64,000 bases of DNA from Croceicoccus marinus. Lineage in GTDB: Bacteria; Pseudomonadota; Alphaproteobacteria; Sphingomonadales; Sphingomonadaceae. Shown one piece after another: positions 28,434 through 36,659 of this stretch. A program made the position numbers and the translations under genes. The notes beneath the pieces are model-generated. The model was given only the letters and a program-made list of their open reading frames with translations, was not told the origin of the DNA and searched no databases. The DNA is taken from assembly GCF_001661675.2 (NCBI RefSeq), contig NZ_CP019603.1, forward strand, positions 620,001-684,000, given 5' to 3'. Every line of letters starts with the position of its first letter. Position 1 is the first letter of the stretch.

Positions 28434-29660
28434 ATGACAATGTCCCTTCCCGCCCGCCTGCCGCGTATCGCCGCCGGTTCGACATTGGCGCTAGCAGCCG
28501 TGATGGCGGTGCCAGCGGCTGCCCAGCCGCGCGTGCTGGTCGAATCGATCGCGCCGGGCGCGGATGCCTCGTCGGTCGCGGTCGAGGTCGCGGTGATCAA
28601 TGCCGCCGATGGCCCGGGTGCCGCCTTGCCGGCGGAGGTTCCCGCGCAAGTCGACGCCACGCTGATCGCTGCCGAGCGGCAGTACCGCGTGATACTGACG
28701 TGCAGTCCCGATGGCGCGGCTCGGATCGAACCTGGTCAATTCGCTACGGCAAGCTGCAGCTTTGCGCTTCCCGGCGCGGTTCCAGCGGGGGCCGACATGC
28801 AGCTTTCGCTCGGCGGCGCGGCGCCGGCCTATGCGTTCTCGCTTCCCGCCGTGCGAGGCGAGGACGGGGAGGGCAGCAGGCTTGCGCTGGGGCTGCCGCT
28901 GGCGGATAGCGCGGTACCATCGGCCCAGCCCGAGAGCGGAAACGCTTTCCTGGGCAATCTGTCGGTCTATCAGCCGATCTATGCCGCCTATGGCCCCGGC
29001 ACCAACAGCGATGCGCGGTTGCAGATCAGCTTCAAATACCAGCTGTTCGGCGATGCGGGCGCTGTCGGCGGCGATGCGCCGATCGTGAACGGCGTGCATT
29101 TTGGCTATACCCAGCGGCTGTTCTGGGACCTGGGCGCGGATTCCTCGCCCTTTCGCAACATCGATTTCATGCCCGAGCTGTTCTACCTGCAACCCGCGGT
29201 CGAGGTCAGCAATGGGCTGGCGCTGGGCGGACAGCTGGGGGTGCGGCACGAATCCAACGGGCGCGACGGCGCGCAGTCGCGCAGCGCCAATACCGTCTAT
29301 CTGCAGCCTGTCGGCACGTTCGATGTGGGGGACTACACCGTCTCGGTCGGGCCGCGCCTGTTCTTCTATGTCGGAGACCTCGAGGATAATCCCGATATCC
29401 GGCGCTATCGCGGATCGACCGGGCTGTTCCTGGAAGTGGGGCAAGACGACGGGCTTCGCCTGACGACGCAGAGCCGGTTCAACTTCTCCAGCGGCAAGGG
29501 CGCGGTCGAGGGGGAATTGTCCTATCCTCTCGACCGGATCGTCGACACCGACCTCAACCTCTATGTCTTCGGCCAAGGATTCGTGGGCTATGGCGAGAAC
29601 CTGCTGGATTATGACCGCCACACTACGCGCCTGCGGATCGGCTTTGCCATCGTGCGCTGA
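28434..29660 (+). CDS. pldA: Outer-membrane phospholipase A (OMPLA/PldA family) with N-terminal extension
   Basis: A 408-residue protein with a signal peptide (about residues 8-30, AAVMAVPAAAQP). The C-terminal half is an OMPLA barrel: GYTQRLFWDL, SSPFRNIDFMPELFY and GVRHESNGRDG. The catalytic triad is visible as H272, S274 and N286, with exactly the spacing of H142, S144 and N156 in E. coli OMPLA. The barrel ends in a strand with a basic terminus (LRIGFAIVR). It hydrolyses phospholipids that reach the outer leaflet. It is longer than E. coli PldA (289) because about 130 residues of beta-rich sequence precede the barrel; their function is unknown. Start is ATG 28434, with ATG 28440 as an alternative. 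Confidence 0.88.
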   Translation: MTMSLPARLPRIAAGSTLALAAVMAVPAAAQPRVLVESIAPGADASSVAVEVAVINAADGPGAALPAEVPAQVDATLIAAERQYRVILTCSPDGAARIEPGQFATASCSFALPGAVPAGADMQLSLGGAAPAYAFSLPAVRGEDGEGSRLALGLPLADSAVPSAQPESGNAFLGNLSVYQPIYAAYGPGTNSDARLQISFKYQLFGDAGAVGGDAPIVNGVHFGYTQRLFWDLGADSSPFRNIDFMPELFYLQPAVEVSNGLALGGQLGVRHESNGRDGAQSRSANTVYLQPVGTFDVGDYTVSVGPRLFFYVGDLEDNPDIRRYRGSTGLFLEVGQDDGLRLTTQSRFNFSSGKGAVEGELSYPLDRIVDTDLNLYVFGQGFVGYGENLLDYDRHTTRLRIGFAIVR

Positions 29661-29760
29661 TCGCACTTCGCTGTTATGTTCAAGGCGGCCTTAGAATATT
29701 GGGCCAAGCCCCTGTTTCATGTCCACTTTCCGCAAGACTCCAACAAGTCCTTCCGAATCG

Positions 29761-29785
29761 GGAACTGCCCGCGCCGGGCGTCGTA
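29761..29785 (+). promoter_or_regulatory. Candidate EcfG-type promoter of the PRC-barrel gene
   Basis: Perfect GGAAC at 29761-29765, 16 bases, then CGTA at 29782-29785, one mismatch from CGTT. The leader that follows contains a small hairpin, ACAACC-GGGT-GGTTGT at 29810-29825. PRC-barrel genes are frequent members of EcfG regulons in alphaproteobacteria (family knowledge). Confidence 0.42.
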
Positions 29786-29880
29786 GGTTCAACACATGAC
29801 ACATATCGAACAACCGGGTGGTTGTGCCCCCGAAAGGGCGGAGCCGGCAGGAGATACGTAAACACGGAAAGGATACAGAC

Positions 29881-30528
29881 ATGACACTCAAGGCATTGAT
29901 GACAGCGGGAATTGGCGCTGCCGCACTCTTGGCCGGACCTGCCATGGCGCAGGCCCCGAACTCCCAGGACTGGGCACAGCGACAGGCGCAGAACGAAACC
30001 GTCAGCGCCCAGCGCATGATGAGCGGCGATGTGACCAACGGCTTCAACATGCTTGGCAATGTCAGCGACATCGTGCTGAACGCGCGGGGCACCGCCGTCG
30101 AATATGTCCTTTACGAAGTGCCGTTCCCCTATGACGTCTATACCGCCGAGGACGGCTTCGTGCGGTGGGACAATATCGAGGTCGAGCGCGGCGTGGGCTC
30201 GGGCCTGGACCTTCGCATCGATGGCGAGGCTTCCGCCTATGCCAAGGAACAGCTGCAACTGACCCGCGCCGAAGCCGGTGACCGCCTGGTCAGCCGGATC
30301 GTGGGCAGCGACCTTACCTTCTCCGACGGACAGATGCGCGAGATCGACGATATCCAGTTCGATCCCGAAAGCGGCATGATCACCAATTTCGTGGTCGAGA
30401 TGGACGAGGACAGCCTGTTCGACGAGGATACGCGCCTTGTCCCGGCGGCGATGGTGATGCTCGACCCGCAGGGCGTATGGACGGTGCGGCAGCCGGTGAC
30501 GTACAACTGGACCGTCTGGGCGATGTGA
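29881..30528 (+). CDS. Secreted PRC-barrel domain protein
   Basis: A 215-residue protein with a signal peptide (LKALMTAGIGAAALLAGPAMA) and mature start QAPNSQDW. The region at about 45-100 (MLGNVSDIVLNARGTAVEYVL) and a second at 140-200 (IVGSDLTFSDGQMREIDDIQFD) resemble PRC-barrel halves, small beta-barrels seen in stress-related and photosynthetic proteins. Start ATG 29881 has GGAAAGG about ten bases upstream; the frame is open further up but lacks a signal peptide. It is probably periplasmic and monocistronic: a hairpin follows at 30550. The 220-base leader with a stress-type promoter suggests regulation; the molecular function is unknown. Confidence 0.75.
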   Translation: MTLKALMTAGIGAAALLAGPAMAQAPNSQDWAQRQAQNETVSAQRMMSGDVTNGFNMLGNVSDIVLNARGTAVEYVLYEVPFPYDVYTAEDGFVRWDNIEVERGVGSGLDLRIDGEASAYAKEQLQLTRAEAGDRLVSRIVGSDLTFSDGQMREIDDIQFDPESGMITNFVVEMDEDSLFDEDTRLVPAAMVMLDPQGVWTVRQPVTYNWTVWAM

Positions 30529-30549
30529 CGGCGCGGCCAGCGGCCTGCA

Positions 30550-30568
30550 CCGTGCCTTGGCAGCACGG
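30550..30568 (+). terminator. Short hairpin after the PRC-barrel gene
   Basis: CCGTGC (30550-30555) and GCACGG (30563-30568) with a 7-base loop, 22 bases after the stop. No T-tract follows, so as an intrinsic terminator it is weak. Confidence 0.3.
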
Positions 30569-30632
30569 GCGGCGGGCCGCGGGTGGACCGGAAACAATAA
30601 ATTACAGTTTACCGCATTAATCCGGCTTTTGG

Positions 30633-30666
30633 CGCAGGCGATCACTCCGTATGTACCGCGCCTGCG
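30633..30666 (+). promoter_or_regulatory. Inverted repeat in the leader of the pseudo-ABC operon
   Basis: CGCAGGCG at 30633-30640 and CGCCTGCG at 30659-30666, perfect 8-bp arms with an 18-base spacer. An AT-rich stretch (30590-30625) precedes it and the operon's AAGGAG ribosome site (30683-30688) follows. It could be an operator or a leader hairpin. Confidence 0.4.
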
Positions 30667-30693
30667 AAAAGGTGCGATCTGCAAGGAGCTGCT

Positions 30694-32376
30694 GTGGCGG
30701 GACAAAGACTGGGTTTACGTGACGCCGCGCAGTGGATAGCGGAAATCATCGGGCCCGATTACGCCTATATCCGCATCGGAATCGTCTATACCGTCGCCAT
30801 TACCCTGCTGTCGCTTGCGACGCCGATTTCCGTCCAGGTCCTGATCAACAGCGTCGCGCGCACGACCCTGCCCGCGCCGCTGTGGACCCTGTCGCTCGTG
30901 CTGCTGTTCCTGCTGCTGGTGGTGGCGGGGCTCAGCGCGCTGCGCCTGTATGTCATGGCCATGTTCGAGCGGCGGATCTTCGCGCGCGTGGTGGCCGAGA
31001 TCACGGTGCGCGCTGTGCACGCGCAGAATCCCTATTTCTCGGACGCGAACAGCGGGCATCTGTTCAACCGCTATTTCGACATGCCGGTGCTGCAGAAATC
31101 GATCCCCAGCCTGGTGATCGGGGCCTTTACCATCATCCTGCAGGCGATCGTGGGGCTGGCGGTGACCAGCTTCTACCACCCGTTCTTCCTGGCCTTCAAC
31201 ATGGTGCTGGTGACGCTGGTGTTGCTGATCTGGCTGCTGTGGCGGCGCGGCGCGGTAACGGGCGCGGTGGGGCTTTCGCATGCCAAGCACAATGCCGCGC
31301 ACTGGCTGGAAAGCGTCGGCGGGTCGAACGGCTTCTACAAGTCCAGCCGCTATGTCGGGTTCGCGATGGACCGGACGGAGCGCGTGACCGCCGCCTATAT
31401 CGACGCGCACAAAAGCTATTTCCATTTCAGCTTCTCGCAGGCGGTCGCCTATTTCCTGCTGTACGCGCTGGCGAGCGCGGGGCTGCTGGCGCTTGGCGGG
31501 AACCTGATCATCCAGGGGCAGCTGTCGATCGGCCAGCTGGTCGCGGCAGAGCTGATCCTGTCAGGCGTATTCTACGGCATCTCGCAGCTGGGCTGGTATC
31601 TCGACACCTTCTACGACATGGCCGCCAGTTCCGAGGAGCTGTCGCTGCTGTTCTCGATCCCGCAGGAAAGCAATCGCGCTTCGGGCGAGGAGCCGTCGGA
31701 CGGGTCCGTCCGCATGCGCGAGGTGGTGCATGGCGTGGCGCATCTGTCCTTCGCGATGGCCGGCGGCGAGCAGGTCGTCGCGGTGGTGGAGCCAGGGCTG
31801 GAGCGCGTGCTGGCGGGCCTGCTGAAGCGGCACATATTGCCCGACCGGGGCCAGGTGCTGATCGGCAAGGGCGATCTGGGTACGTTCGACATGTACCTGC
31901 TGCGCTCTGCCGTGACGGTGCTGAACCGGCCGACCATCGTCGAGGTGACGATCCGCGAATATCTGACGCTCGCGGTGGACGAGGGGGACAGCAAGGCGAT
32001 GATGATGGCGCTCGACACCGTGGGGCTGGGCCGCCGGGTCGCCACCCTGCCCGAAGGGTTCGACACGCTGCTGTCCTCGTCCGGTGCGCCGCTGACCATT
32101 GCCGAGGTGATGCAGCTGAAGCTTGCCAATGCGATCCTCAGCAGGCCCAAGGTGCTGCTGATGTCCGAACTGTTCGACATGATGCCGGTCGAACGGCTGA
32201 AGGCGGCACTCGCCCGGCTGCGGGAAAGCGACACGACCGTGCTGCTGTCCACCCGCCGGCCCGAGGCGATCGCGCTCGACGCCTATATGTGGCTGGGCAA
32301 CCGCGAGCAGTGCCGCTTCGCCAGCCACGGCGACCTTCGGCAATATGTGGCCGAGCGGGAGCATCAGGATGCCTGA
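30694..32376 (+). CDS. ABC exporter-like protein with a degenerate, probably ATPase-dead nucleotide-binding domain
   Basis: A 560-residue protein built like a type I secretion ABC half-transporter. Residues 20-310 hold about six membrane segments; a linker follows and a nucleotide-binding-domain remnant spans roughly 340-550. In that domain the Walker A loop reads VEPGLERVLAGLL (365-377) without the GxGKS/T. The Q-loop Gln is missing (TVLNRPTI). The LSGGQ signature reads SGAPLTIAEV (463-472). Walker B reads KVLLMSELFD, with the Asp replaced by S491 but E492 kept, and the H-loop His is replaced (LLSTRRPE). The frame is intact, GTG 30694 has AAGGAG five bases upstream, and the stop overlaps the HlyD-type gene by 8 bases, so it looks functional rather than a pseudogene. 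Energy source and substrate are unknown. Confidence 0.85.
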   Translation: MAGQRLGLRDAAQWIAEIIGPDYAYIRIGIVYTVAITLLSLATPISVQVLINSVARTTLPAPLWTLSLVLLFLLLVVAGLSALRLYVMAMFERRIFARVVAEITVRAVHAQNPYFSDANSGHLFNRYFDMPVLQKSIPSLVIGAFTIILQAIVGLAVTSFYHPFFLAFNMVLVTLVLLIWLLWRRGAVTGAVGLSHAKHNAAHWLESVGGSNGFYKSSRYVGFAMDRTERVTAAYIDAHKSYFHFSFSQAVAYFLLYALASAGLLALGGNLIIQGQLSIGQLVAAELILSGVFYGISQLGWYLDTFYDMAASSEELSLLFSIPQESNRASGEEPSDGSVRMREVVHGVAHLSFAMAGGEQVVAVVEPGLERVLAGLLKRHILPDRGQVLIGKGDLGTFDMYLLRSAVTVLNRPTIVEVTIREYLTLAVDEGDSKAMMMALDTVGLGRRVATLPEGFDTLLSSSGAPLTIAEVMQLKLANAILSRPKVLLMSELFDMMPVERLKAALARLRESDTTVLLSTRRPEAIALDAYMWLGNREQCRFASHGDLRQYVAEREHQDA

Positions 32377-33421
32377 GCGTCCCGAGAACCGGCAGCATTT
32401 CAAGACGCTCGCCTCGCTCAGCCCGCCGCGCATCGCGGTGGTGATGGCCTGGCTGATCGGGCTGGGCTTCGTGCTTGTGGTTGCGCTGCTGTTCGTGCCC
32501 TGGGTGCAGACCGCACAGGGCATGGGCAAGGTCGTCTCGCTGGATCCCGACGATCGGCCCCGGCAGGTGACATCGGTGATCGAGGGGCGGGTCGAACGCT
32601 TTTTCGTCAGCGATGGCGACCAGGTGCAAGCGGGCGATCCCATCGCGCGCGTGGTCGATGTAGATCCCGGCCTGCTCTCGCGCCTGAGCGCCGAGCGCGC
32701 GCAGCTTGAGGCGGAGATCGCCGCGATGCAGCAGGCGCGGCAGGTCGCGGCGATCGATGTCGGGCGCACGCGCCAGCTGCTGGAAGAAGGGCTGGCATCG
32801 CGCCGCGAATACGAGCAGTCGCAGATCCGCATCGCCGAGGCCGACGCCACTATCGCGGAGGCGCGCGCCGCCATCAACCGGATCGAGACCGAGATCAATC
32901 GCCGTTCCGAACAGGTGGTGCTCGCCCCGCGCGAAGGGCGGGTGCAGCAGGTCAACGGCGAGCTTGGCGGGCAGCTGATCGATGCCGGCACCGTGCTGGC
33001 GGTGATCGCGCCGGAACAGGTCCAGCGCGCGGTCGAGCTGTATGTCGACGCGCGCGACGTGCCTATCATCGAACGCGGCAGCCCCGTCAGGCTTGAGTTC
33101 GAGGGCTTTCCCGCGATCCAGTTCAGCGGTTGGCCCAACCTGGTCTATGGCGTCTATGACGGACAGGTGCGCACGATCGATCCGGTCGCTGGTCCCAATG
33201 GCCAGTTCCGGGTCATCGTGGAACCCCTGCCCGGTGCCGAACGTCCGTGGCCGGGCGAACGCTATGTCCGGCAGGGCAGCAATGTCGTGGGCTGGATCCG
33301 CGGCAACACCGTCACCGTCGGGTTCGAGATCTGGCGCCAGCTGAACGACTTCCCCTTGCAATACGACCGCACGGCGAGCGAGACGTCCGAGCCGGGCAGC
33401 GGGTGGGGTTCGTCCTCTTGA
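32369..33421 (+). CDS. HlyD-family periplasmic adaptor
   Basis: A 350-residue membrane-fusion protein. One transmembrane segment lies at about 22-45 (IAVVMAWLIGLGFVLVVALL). A lipoyl half follows (VIEGRVERFFVSDGDQVQAGDPI), then a coiled-coil hairpin at about 95-195 rich in Ala, Glu, Gln and Arg, the second lipoyl half (LAPREGRVQQVNGELGGQLI), and a beta-barrel part. Start ATG 32369 lies inside the end of the pseudo-ABC gene and has GGGAG seven bases upstream; a longer in-frame start upstream has no such site. Its partners are the pseudo-ABC protein upstream and the TolC-family protein downstream, the order of a type I secretion operon. Confidence 0.88.
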   Translation: MPERPENRQHFKTLASLSPPRIAVVMAWLIGLGFVLVVALLFVPWVQTAQGMGKVVSLDPDDRPRQVTSVIEGRVERFFVSDGDQVQAGDPIARVVDVDPGLLSRLSAERAQLEAEIAAMQQARQVAAIDVGRTRQLLEEGLASRREYEQSQIRIAEADATIAEARAAINRIETEINRRSEQVVLAPREGRVQQVNGELGGQLIDAGTVLAVIAPEQVQRAVELYVDARDVPIIERGSPVRLEFEGFPAIQFSGWPNLVYGVYDGQVRTIDPVAGPNGQFRVIVEPLPGAERPWPGERYVRQGSNVVGWIRGNTVTVGFEIWRQLNDFPLQYDRTASETSEPGSGWGSSS

Positions 33422-34911
33422 TCGGGATCGCGAAGGGATTGATGGCCGGGTTCGTCGCCGCCGCTGCCTGCGCGGTGCCGGCGATGGCGCAGGATGCGGC
33501 CGCCCCCATCGCCGCGCCAGACGTCGCTGCGCCAATACCGCAGGCCGACGTGCCAACAGACGCGCAGCAGGCCGGGCCGCTGACCATCGACGAGCTGCTG
33601 CGCCGGTCGGCCCGCACCGCGCCCCAGATCATCGAGGCGCTGGCCCGCATCCGGCAGGCGCAGGGCACCGCCCTGCGGGCCGAGGGCGCGTTCGACACCG
33701 TCTTCGATGTCGAGGGGCGCAGCCGGGTCACCGGCTATTACGGCGGCACGGTGGTCGACGGGGAGGTCAACCAGCCTTTCACGACCAATGGTGGCTATGC
33801 CTATGGCGGCTACCGCATCAGCCGGGGCGATTTCCCGATCTACGAGGACAAGGCCTTTACCAACGAGCTGGGCGAGCTGAAGATCGGCGCGCTCTATTCG
33901 CTGCTGCGCGACCGGCTGATCGACGAGCGGCGGGCGCAGCGCTCGATCGCGGCGCGCGGCATCGACATCGCCCGGTTCGAGGCGGAGGCCGCCGCCATCG
34001 GCGTGCAGAGCCGCGCGATCGAGGCCTATCAGGACTGGGTCGCGGCGGGGCTGCGGCTGCGCGCCTATCGCGAGCTGCTGGGGCTGGCGCAGGACCGCAC
34101 CGGGGGGATCGACCGGCAGGTCGCGCTGGGCGCGCAGCCGCGCATATTGCGGACCGAGAACGAGCAGAACCTGGTCCGCCGCCGCGCGCGGGTGATCGAA
34201 TCGGAGCAGGCGTTCCAGGCCGCGGCGGTGCGGCTGTCTTTGTTCTATCGCGACCTGGACGGCAATCCGATCACGCCGGGCGCCGACCGCCTGCCGCAGG
34301 ATGCCGAGGCGCTGGCGCTGCTGTCGGTCGACCCTGCTTTTCGCCTGACCCAGCGGCCCGAACTGCAGAGCCTGCTGGCGCAGATCGACCAGTCCGTGCT
34401 GAGCCTTGCGCTCGCGGAGAATGCGATGAAGCCGCGTTTCGACCTGCTGGGCGAAGTGGCCAAGGACATCGGCGACCGGGGGCTGGGCGGGCCGAGCCGC
34501 TCCCCGCTCGAGACCATCGTGGGTTTCCGCTTTTCGGTGCCGCTACAGAACCGCGCAGCGCGCGGGCGCGTGCTGGAGCAGGAGGCGAAGCTGGACGAGC
34601 TGGCGATCCAGCAGCAATTCCTGCGCGACCGGATCGAGAACGAGGTCGAGACGATGCGCATCGCGCTGGAAGGCGCGCAGCAGCTGGTCGAGACCGCGCA
34701 GCAGGAATACGAGCTTGCGTTGGAGCTGGCGCAGGCGGAGCGGCGGCGCTTCCAGCTGGGGTCGAGCAATTTCTTCCTGGTCAACCAGCGCGAGGAAACC
34801 GCGACCGACGCGCAGATCCAGCTGATCGCCGCCAAGGCCCGCATCGCCGCCGCCCAGGCCGACCTTGCCGCCGCCACCGTCGACCTCGACGCGCTGGGAC
34901 TGGCCGAATAG
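33418..34911 (+). CDS. TolC-family outer-membrane protein
   Basis: About 497 residues. The N-terminus is a signal peptide (LMAGFVAAAACAVPAMAQ) and the mature part starts with a short Ala/Pro-rich stretch, then TolC helices (LLRRSARTAPQIIEALARIRQAQ), a long central region, and the second repeat with SRSPLETIVGFRFSVPLQNRAARG and a final coiled coil. The start is uncertain: TTG 33418 overlaps the HlyD stop as other genes here do, GTG 33403 and ATG 33442 are alternatives, and all keep the signal peptide. No lipobox is present, unlike the RND outer-membrane factor. It should form the outer-membrane duct for the pseudo-ABC/HlyD pair. Confidence 0.88.
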   Translation: MIGIAKGLMAGFVAAAACAVPAMAQDAAAPIAAPDVAAPIPQADVPTDAQQAGPLTIDELLRRSARTAPQIIEALARIRQAQGTALRAEGAFDTVFDVEGRSRVTGYYGGTVVDGEVNQPFTTNGGYAYGGYRISRGDFPIYEDKAFTNELGELKIGALYSLLRDRLIDERRAQRSIAARGIDIARFEAEAAAIGVQSRAIEAYQDWVAAGLRLRAYRELLGLAQDRTGGIDRQVALGAQPRILRTENEQNLVRRRARVIESEQAFQAAAVRLSLFYRDLDGNPITPGADRLPQDAEALALLSVDPAFRLTQRPELQSLLAQIDQSVLSLALAENAMKPRFDLLGEVAKDIGDRGLGGPSRSPLETIVGFRFSVPLQNRAARGRVLEQEAKLDELAIQQQFLRDRIENEVETMRIALEGAQQLVETAQQEYELALELAQAERRRFQLGSSNFFLVNQREETATDAQIQLIAAKARIAAAQADLAAATVDLDALGLAE

Positions 34912-35038
34912 CGCAAGATCCGCGTGTCTTTCGGCACGTTTCGCGTTTTGCCGGGTTGGCTTTGTTCAGGCAGGCCAAAGGTCGCCACCGATCCGACAGA
35001 AAGGCGAATGACGTGCCCCAATCCCTGAACCGACTGCC

Positions 35039-35839
35039 ATGACCCGACTCGACGACCACGCCGCCATCGTCACGGGCGCCAGTTCGGGCATCGGCCTGGC
35101 CATTGCCGAGGCGATGGCCGACGCTGGCGCGGCGGTGGCGATCAACTACCACTCCCACCCCGAACCGGCCGAGACGCTGGTCGGCACCATTCGCGAGCGG
35201 GGAGGGCGCGCCATCGCGGTCAAGGCCGACGTGTCGAAGGAAAAGGACGTCATCCGCCTGTTCGACGAGGCCTGCTCCGAATTCGGGCGGGTCGACATCC
35301 TCGTCGCAAACGCGGGCATCCAGAAGGACGCCGCGATCGCCGACATGTCGCTGGCCGACTGGAACACCGTTATAGAGCTTAACCTGACCGGCGAGTTCCT
35401 GTGCGCGCGCGAGGCGGTGCGACGCTTTCGCCGCCAGCCTGCCGAGGGGCGCCCCGCGCGCAGTGCCGGTGCCATCGTCGCCATGAGCTCGGTTCACGAG
35501 ATCATCCCCTGGGCCGGGCACGTCAACTATGCCTCGGCTAAGGGCGGGATCCGCATGCTGACCCGTTCGCTGGCGCAGGAAGTCGCGGGCGAGGGGATCC
35601 GCGTGAACGCCATCGCGCCGGGCGCGATCCAGACGCCGATCAACAAGGAAGCCTGGGACAGCGAGGAATCGCTGGAAAAGCTGCTGCAGCTGATCCCCTA
35701 TGCCCGGATCGGCCAGCCGGAGGATATCGCACGCGCCGCCGTGTGGCTCGCTTCGGACGAGGCGGATTACATTACTGGCACGACGCTGTTCGTGGACGGC
35801 GGCATGGCGCTTTATCCGGGGTTCAGGGACAACGGCTAG
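35039..35839 (+). CDS. Short-chain dehydrogenase/reductase, glucose 1-dehydrogenase-like
   Basis: A 266-residue classical SDR. The cofactor loop is VTGASSGIGLAIAEAMADAG, followed by NAGI at about 90, catalytic Ser in AMSSVHEIIPWAGHVNYASAKGG (Ser, Tyr and Lys of the YxxxK), and the C-terminal DEADYITGTTLFVDGGMALYPGF. The last motif and the overall length are those of bacterial glucose 1-dehydrogenase-type SDRs, though the substrate cannot be fixed from sequence. It stands alone: 127 bases separate it from the secretion-like operon and 77 from the next gene. It oxidises a sugar or another alcohol in the cytoplasm. Confidence 0.85.
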   Translation: MTRLDDHAAIVTGASSGIGLAIAEAMADAGAAVAINYHSHPEPAETLVGTIRERGGRAIAVKADVSKEKDVIRLFDEACSEFGRVDILVANAGIQKDAAIADMSLADWNTVIELNLTGEFLCAREAVRRFRRQPAEGRPARSAGAIVAMSSVHEIIPWAGHVNYASAKGGIRMLTRSLAQEVAGEGIRVNAIAPGAIQTPINKEAWDSEESLEKLLQLIPYARIGQPEDIARAAVWLASDEADYITGTTLFVDGGMALYPGFRDNG

Positions 35840-35873
35840 GCCGCCGCGATTGCTTTTCCGCCCGCGCCCGATA

Positions 35874-35902
35874 CCCTGCCCCTTCCCGCCATCAGGGCAG
35901 GG
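35874..35902 (+). promoter_or_regulatory. Inverted repeat in the leader of the M50-like gene
   Basis: CCCTGCCC (35874-35881) and GGGCAGGG (35895-35902), perfect 8-bp arms, 13-base spacer, directly before the GAGGAG ribosome site. It could be the terminator of the SDR gene or a leader hairpin; there is no T-tract. Confidence 0.35.
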
Positions 35903-35916
35903 AGCCCGAGGAGCCG

Positions 35917-36627
35917 ATGCAGACACCCACCGACGAGAAGAGCCGGCACGAGCGTGCGCGCCTGCTTGTCGCCATCGCCGTGTTCTCGGTGCTGTTGTGG
36001 CAGACGCATATCGGGGCGTTCGCGCTGTATCCCTTCACCATCCTGGCGACCTGGTTTCACGAGATGGGGCACGGGCTGGCCGCCCTTGCCTCTGGCGCAA
36101 GGTTCGAGCGGCTGATCATCTATTCGAACGGATCGGGCGTGGCGCAGCTTCTGCTGCCTGCCGACCGCTTCCGGGTGACCGATGCGATCATCTCGGCCTT
36201 TGGGCCGCTGGGCCCGGCGATCGCGGGCGCGGGACTGATCGTCTCGTCGCGAAGCCAGCGGGCGACGCGGATCGCGCTGGCCGTGCTGGGCGCGGTGCTG
36301 CTGGTCAGCACGCTGGTCTGGGTCCGGTCGCTGACCGGCTGGCTGGTGCTGCCGCCGCTAGGCATCGCCATTCTCGCCATCGCGTGGAAAGGATCGGCGG
36401 CGGTGCGCCATTTCGCGATCCAGTTCCTGGGCGTGCAGGCGGGGATCAGCGTATGGCGGCAATTCGACTATCTGTTCAGCCGCGGCGGCGTGGGGCCGGG
36501 CCAGCTATCCGATACCGCCGCCATCGCGCAGGTGCTGTTCCTGCCCTTCTGGGTGTGGGGCGCGATCATCAGCGCGCTGACGGCCGGACTGCTTTGGTGG
36601 AGCTTTCGCCTGGCGTTCCGCCGCTGA
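35917..36627 (+). CDS. M50-family (site-2 protease-like) membrane protein
   Basis: A 236-residue integral membrane protein with about six hydrophobic segments. The motif TWFHEMGHGLAAL (about residues 47-59) is the HExxH zinc-binding motif of M50 metalloproteases, and further on FGPLGPAIAGAGL resembles the second conserved Gly-rich element. No PDZ domain is present. The size and the GARFERLIIYSNGSGVAQ stretch match the small M50B-like group of unknown function. Start ATG 35917 follows a GAGGAG site; the frame is open upstream within the SDR gene. It may be a proteolytic enzyme or a non-peptidase relative; the sequence cannot settle which. Confidence 0.78.
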   Translation: MQTPTDEKSRHERARLLVAIAVFSVLLWQTHIGAFALYPFTILATWFHEMGHGLAALASGARFERLIIYSNGSGVAQLLLPADRFRVTDAIISAFGPLGPAIAGAGLIVSSRSQRATRIALAVLGAVLLVSTLVWVRSLTGWLVLPPLGIAILAIAWKGSAAVRHFAIQFLGVQAGISVWRQFDYLFSRGGVGPGQLSDTAAIAQVLFLPFWVWGAIISALTAGLLWWSFRLAFRR

Positions 36628-36659
36628 CGCAGCTGCAAACAGGGGGGGCGATGCGTCCG

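Noticed and set aside
30694..32376. Pseudo-ABC gene as a decayed pseudogene
   Set aside because: No stop or frameshift is present in 560 codons, the ribosome site is good, membrane segments are intact, and the overlap with the adaptor gene is maintained. Loss affects specifically the ATPase motifs.
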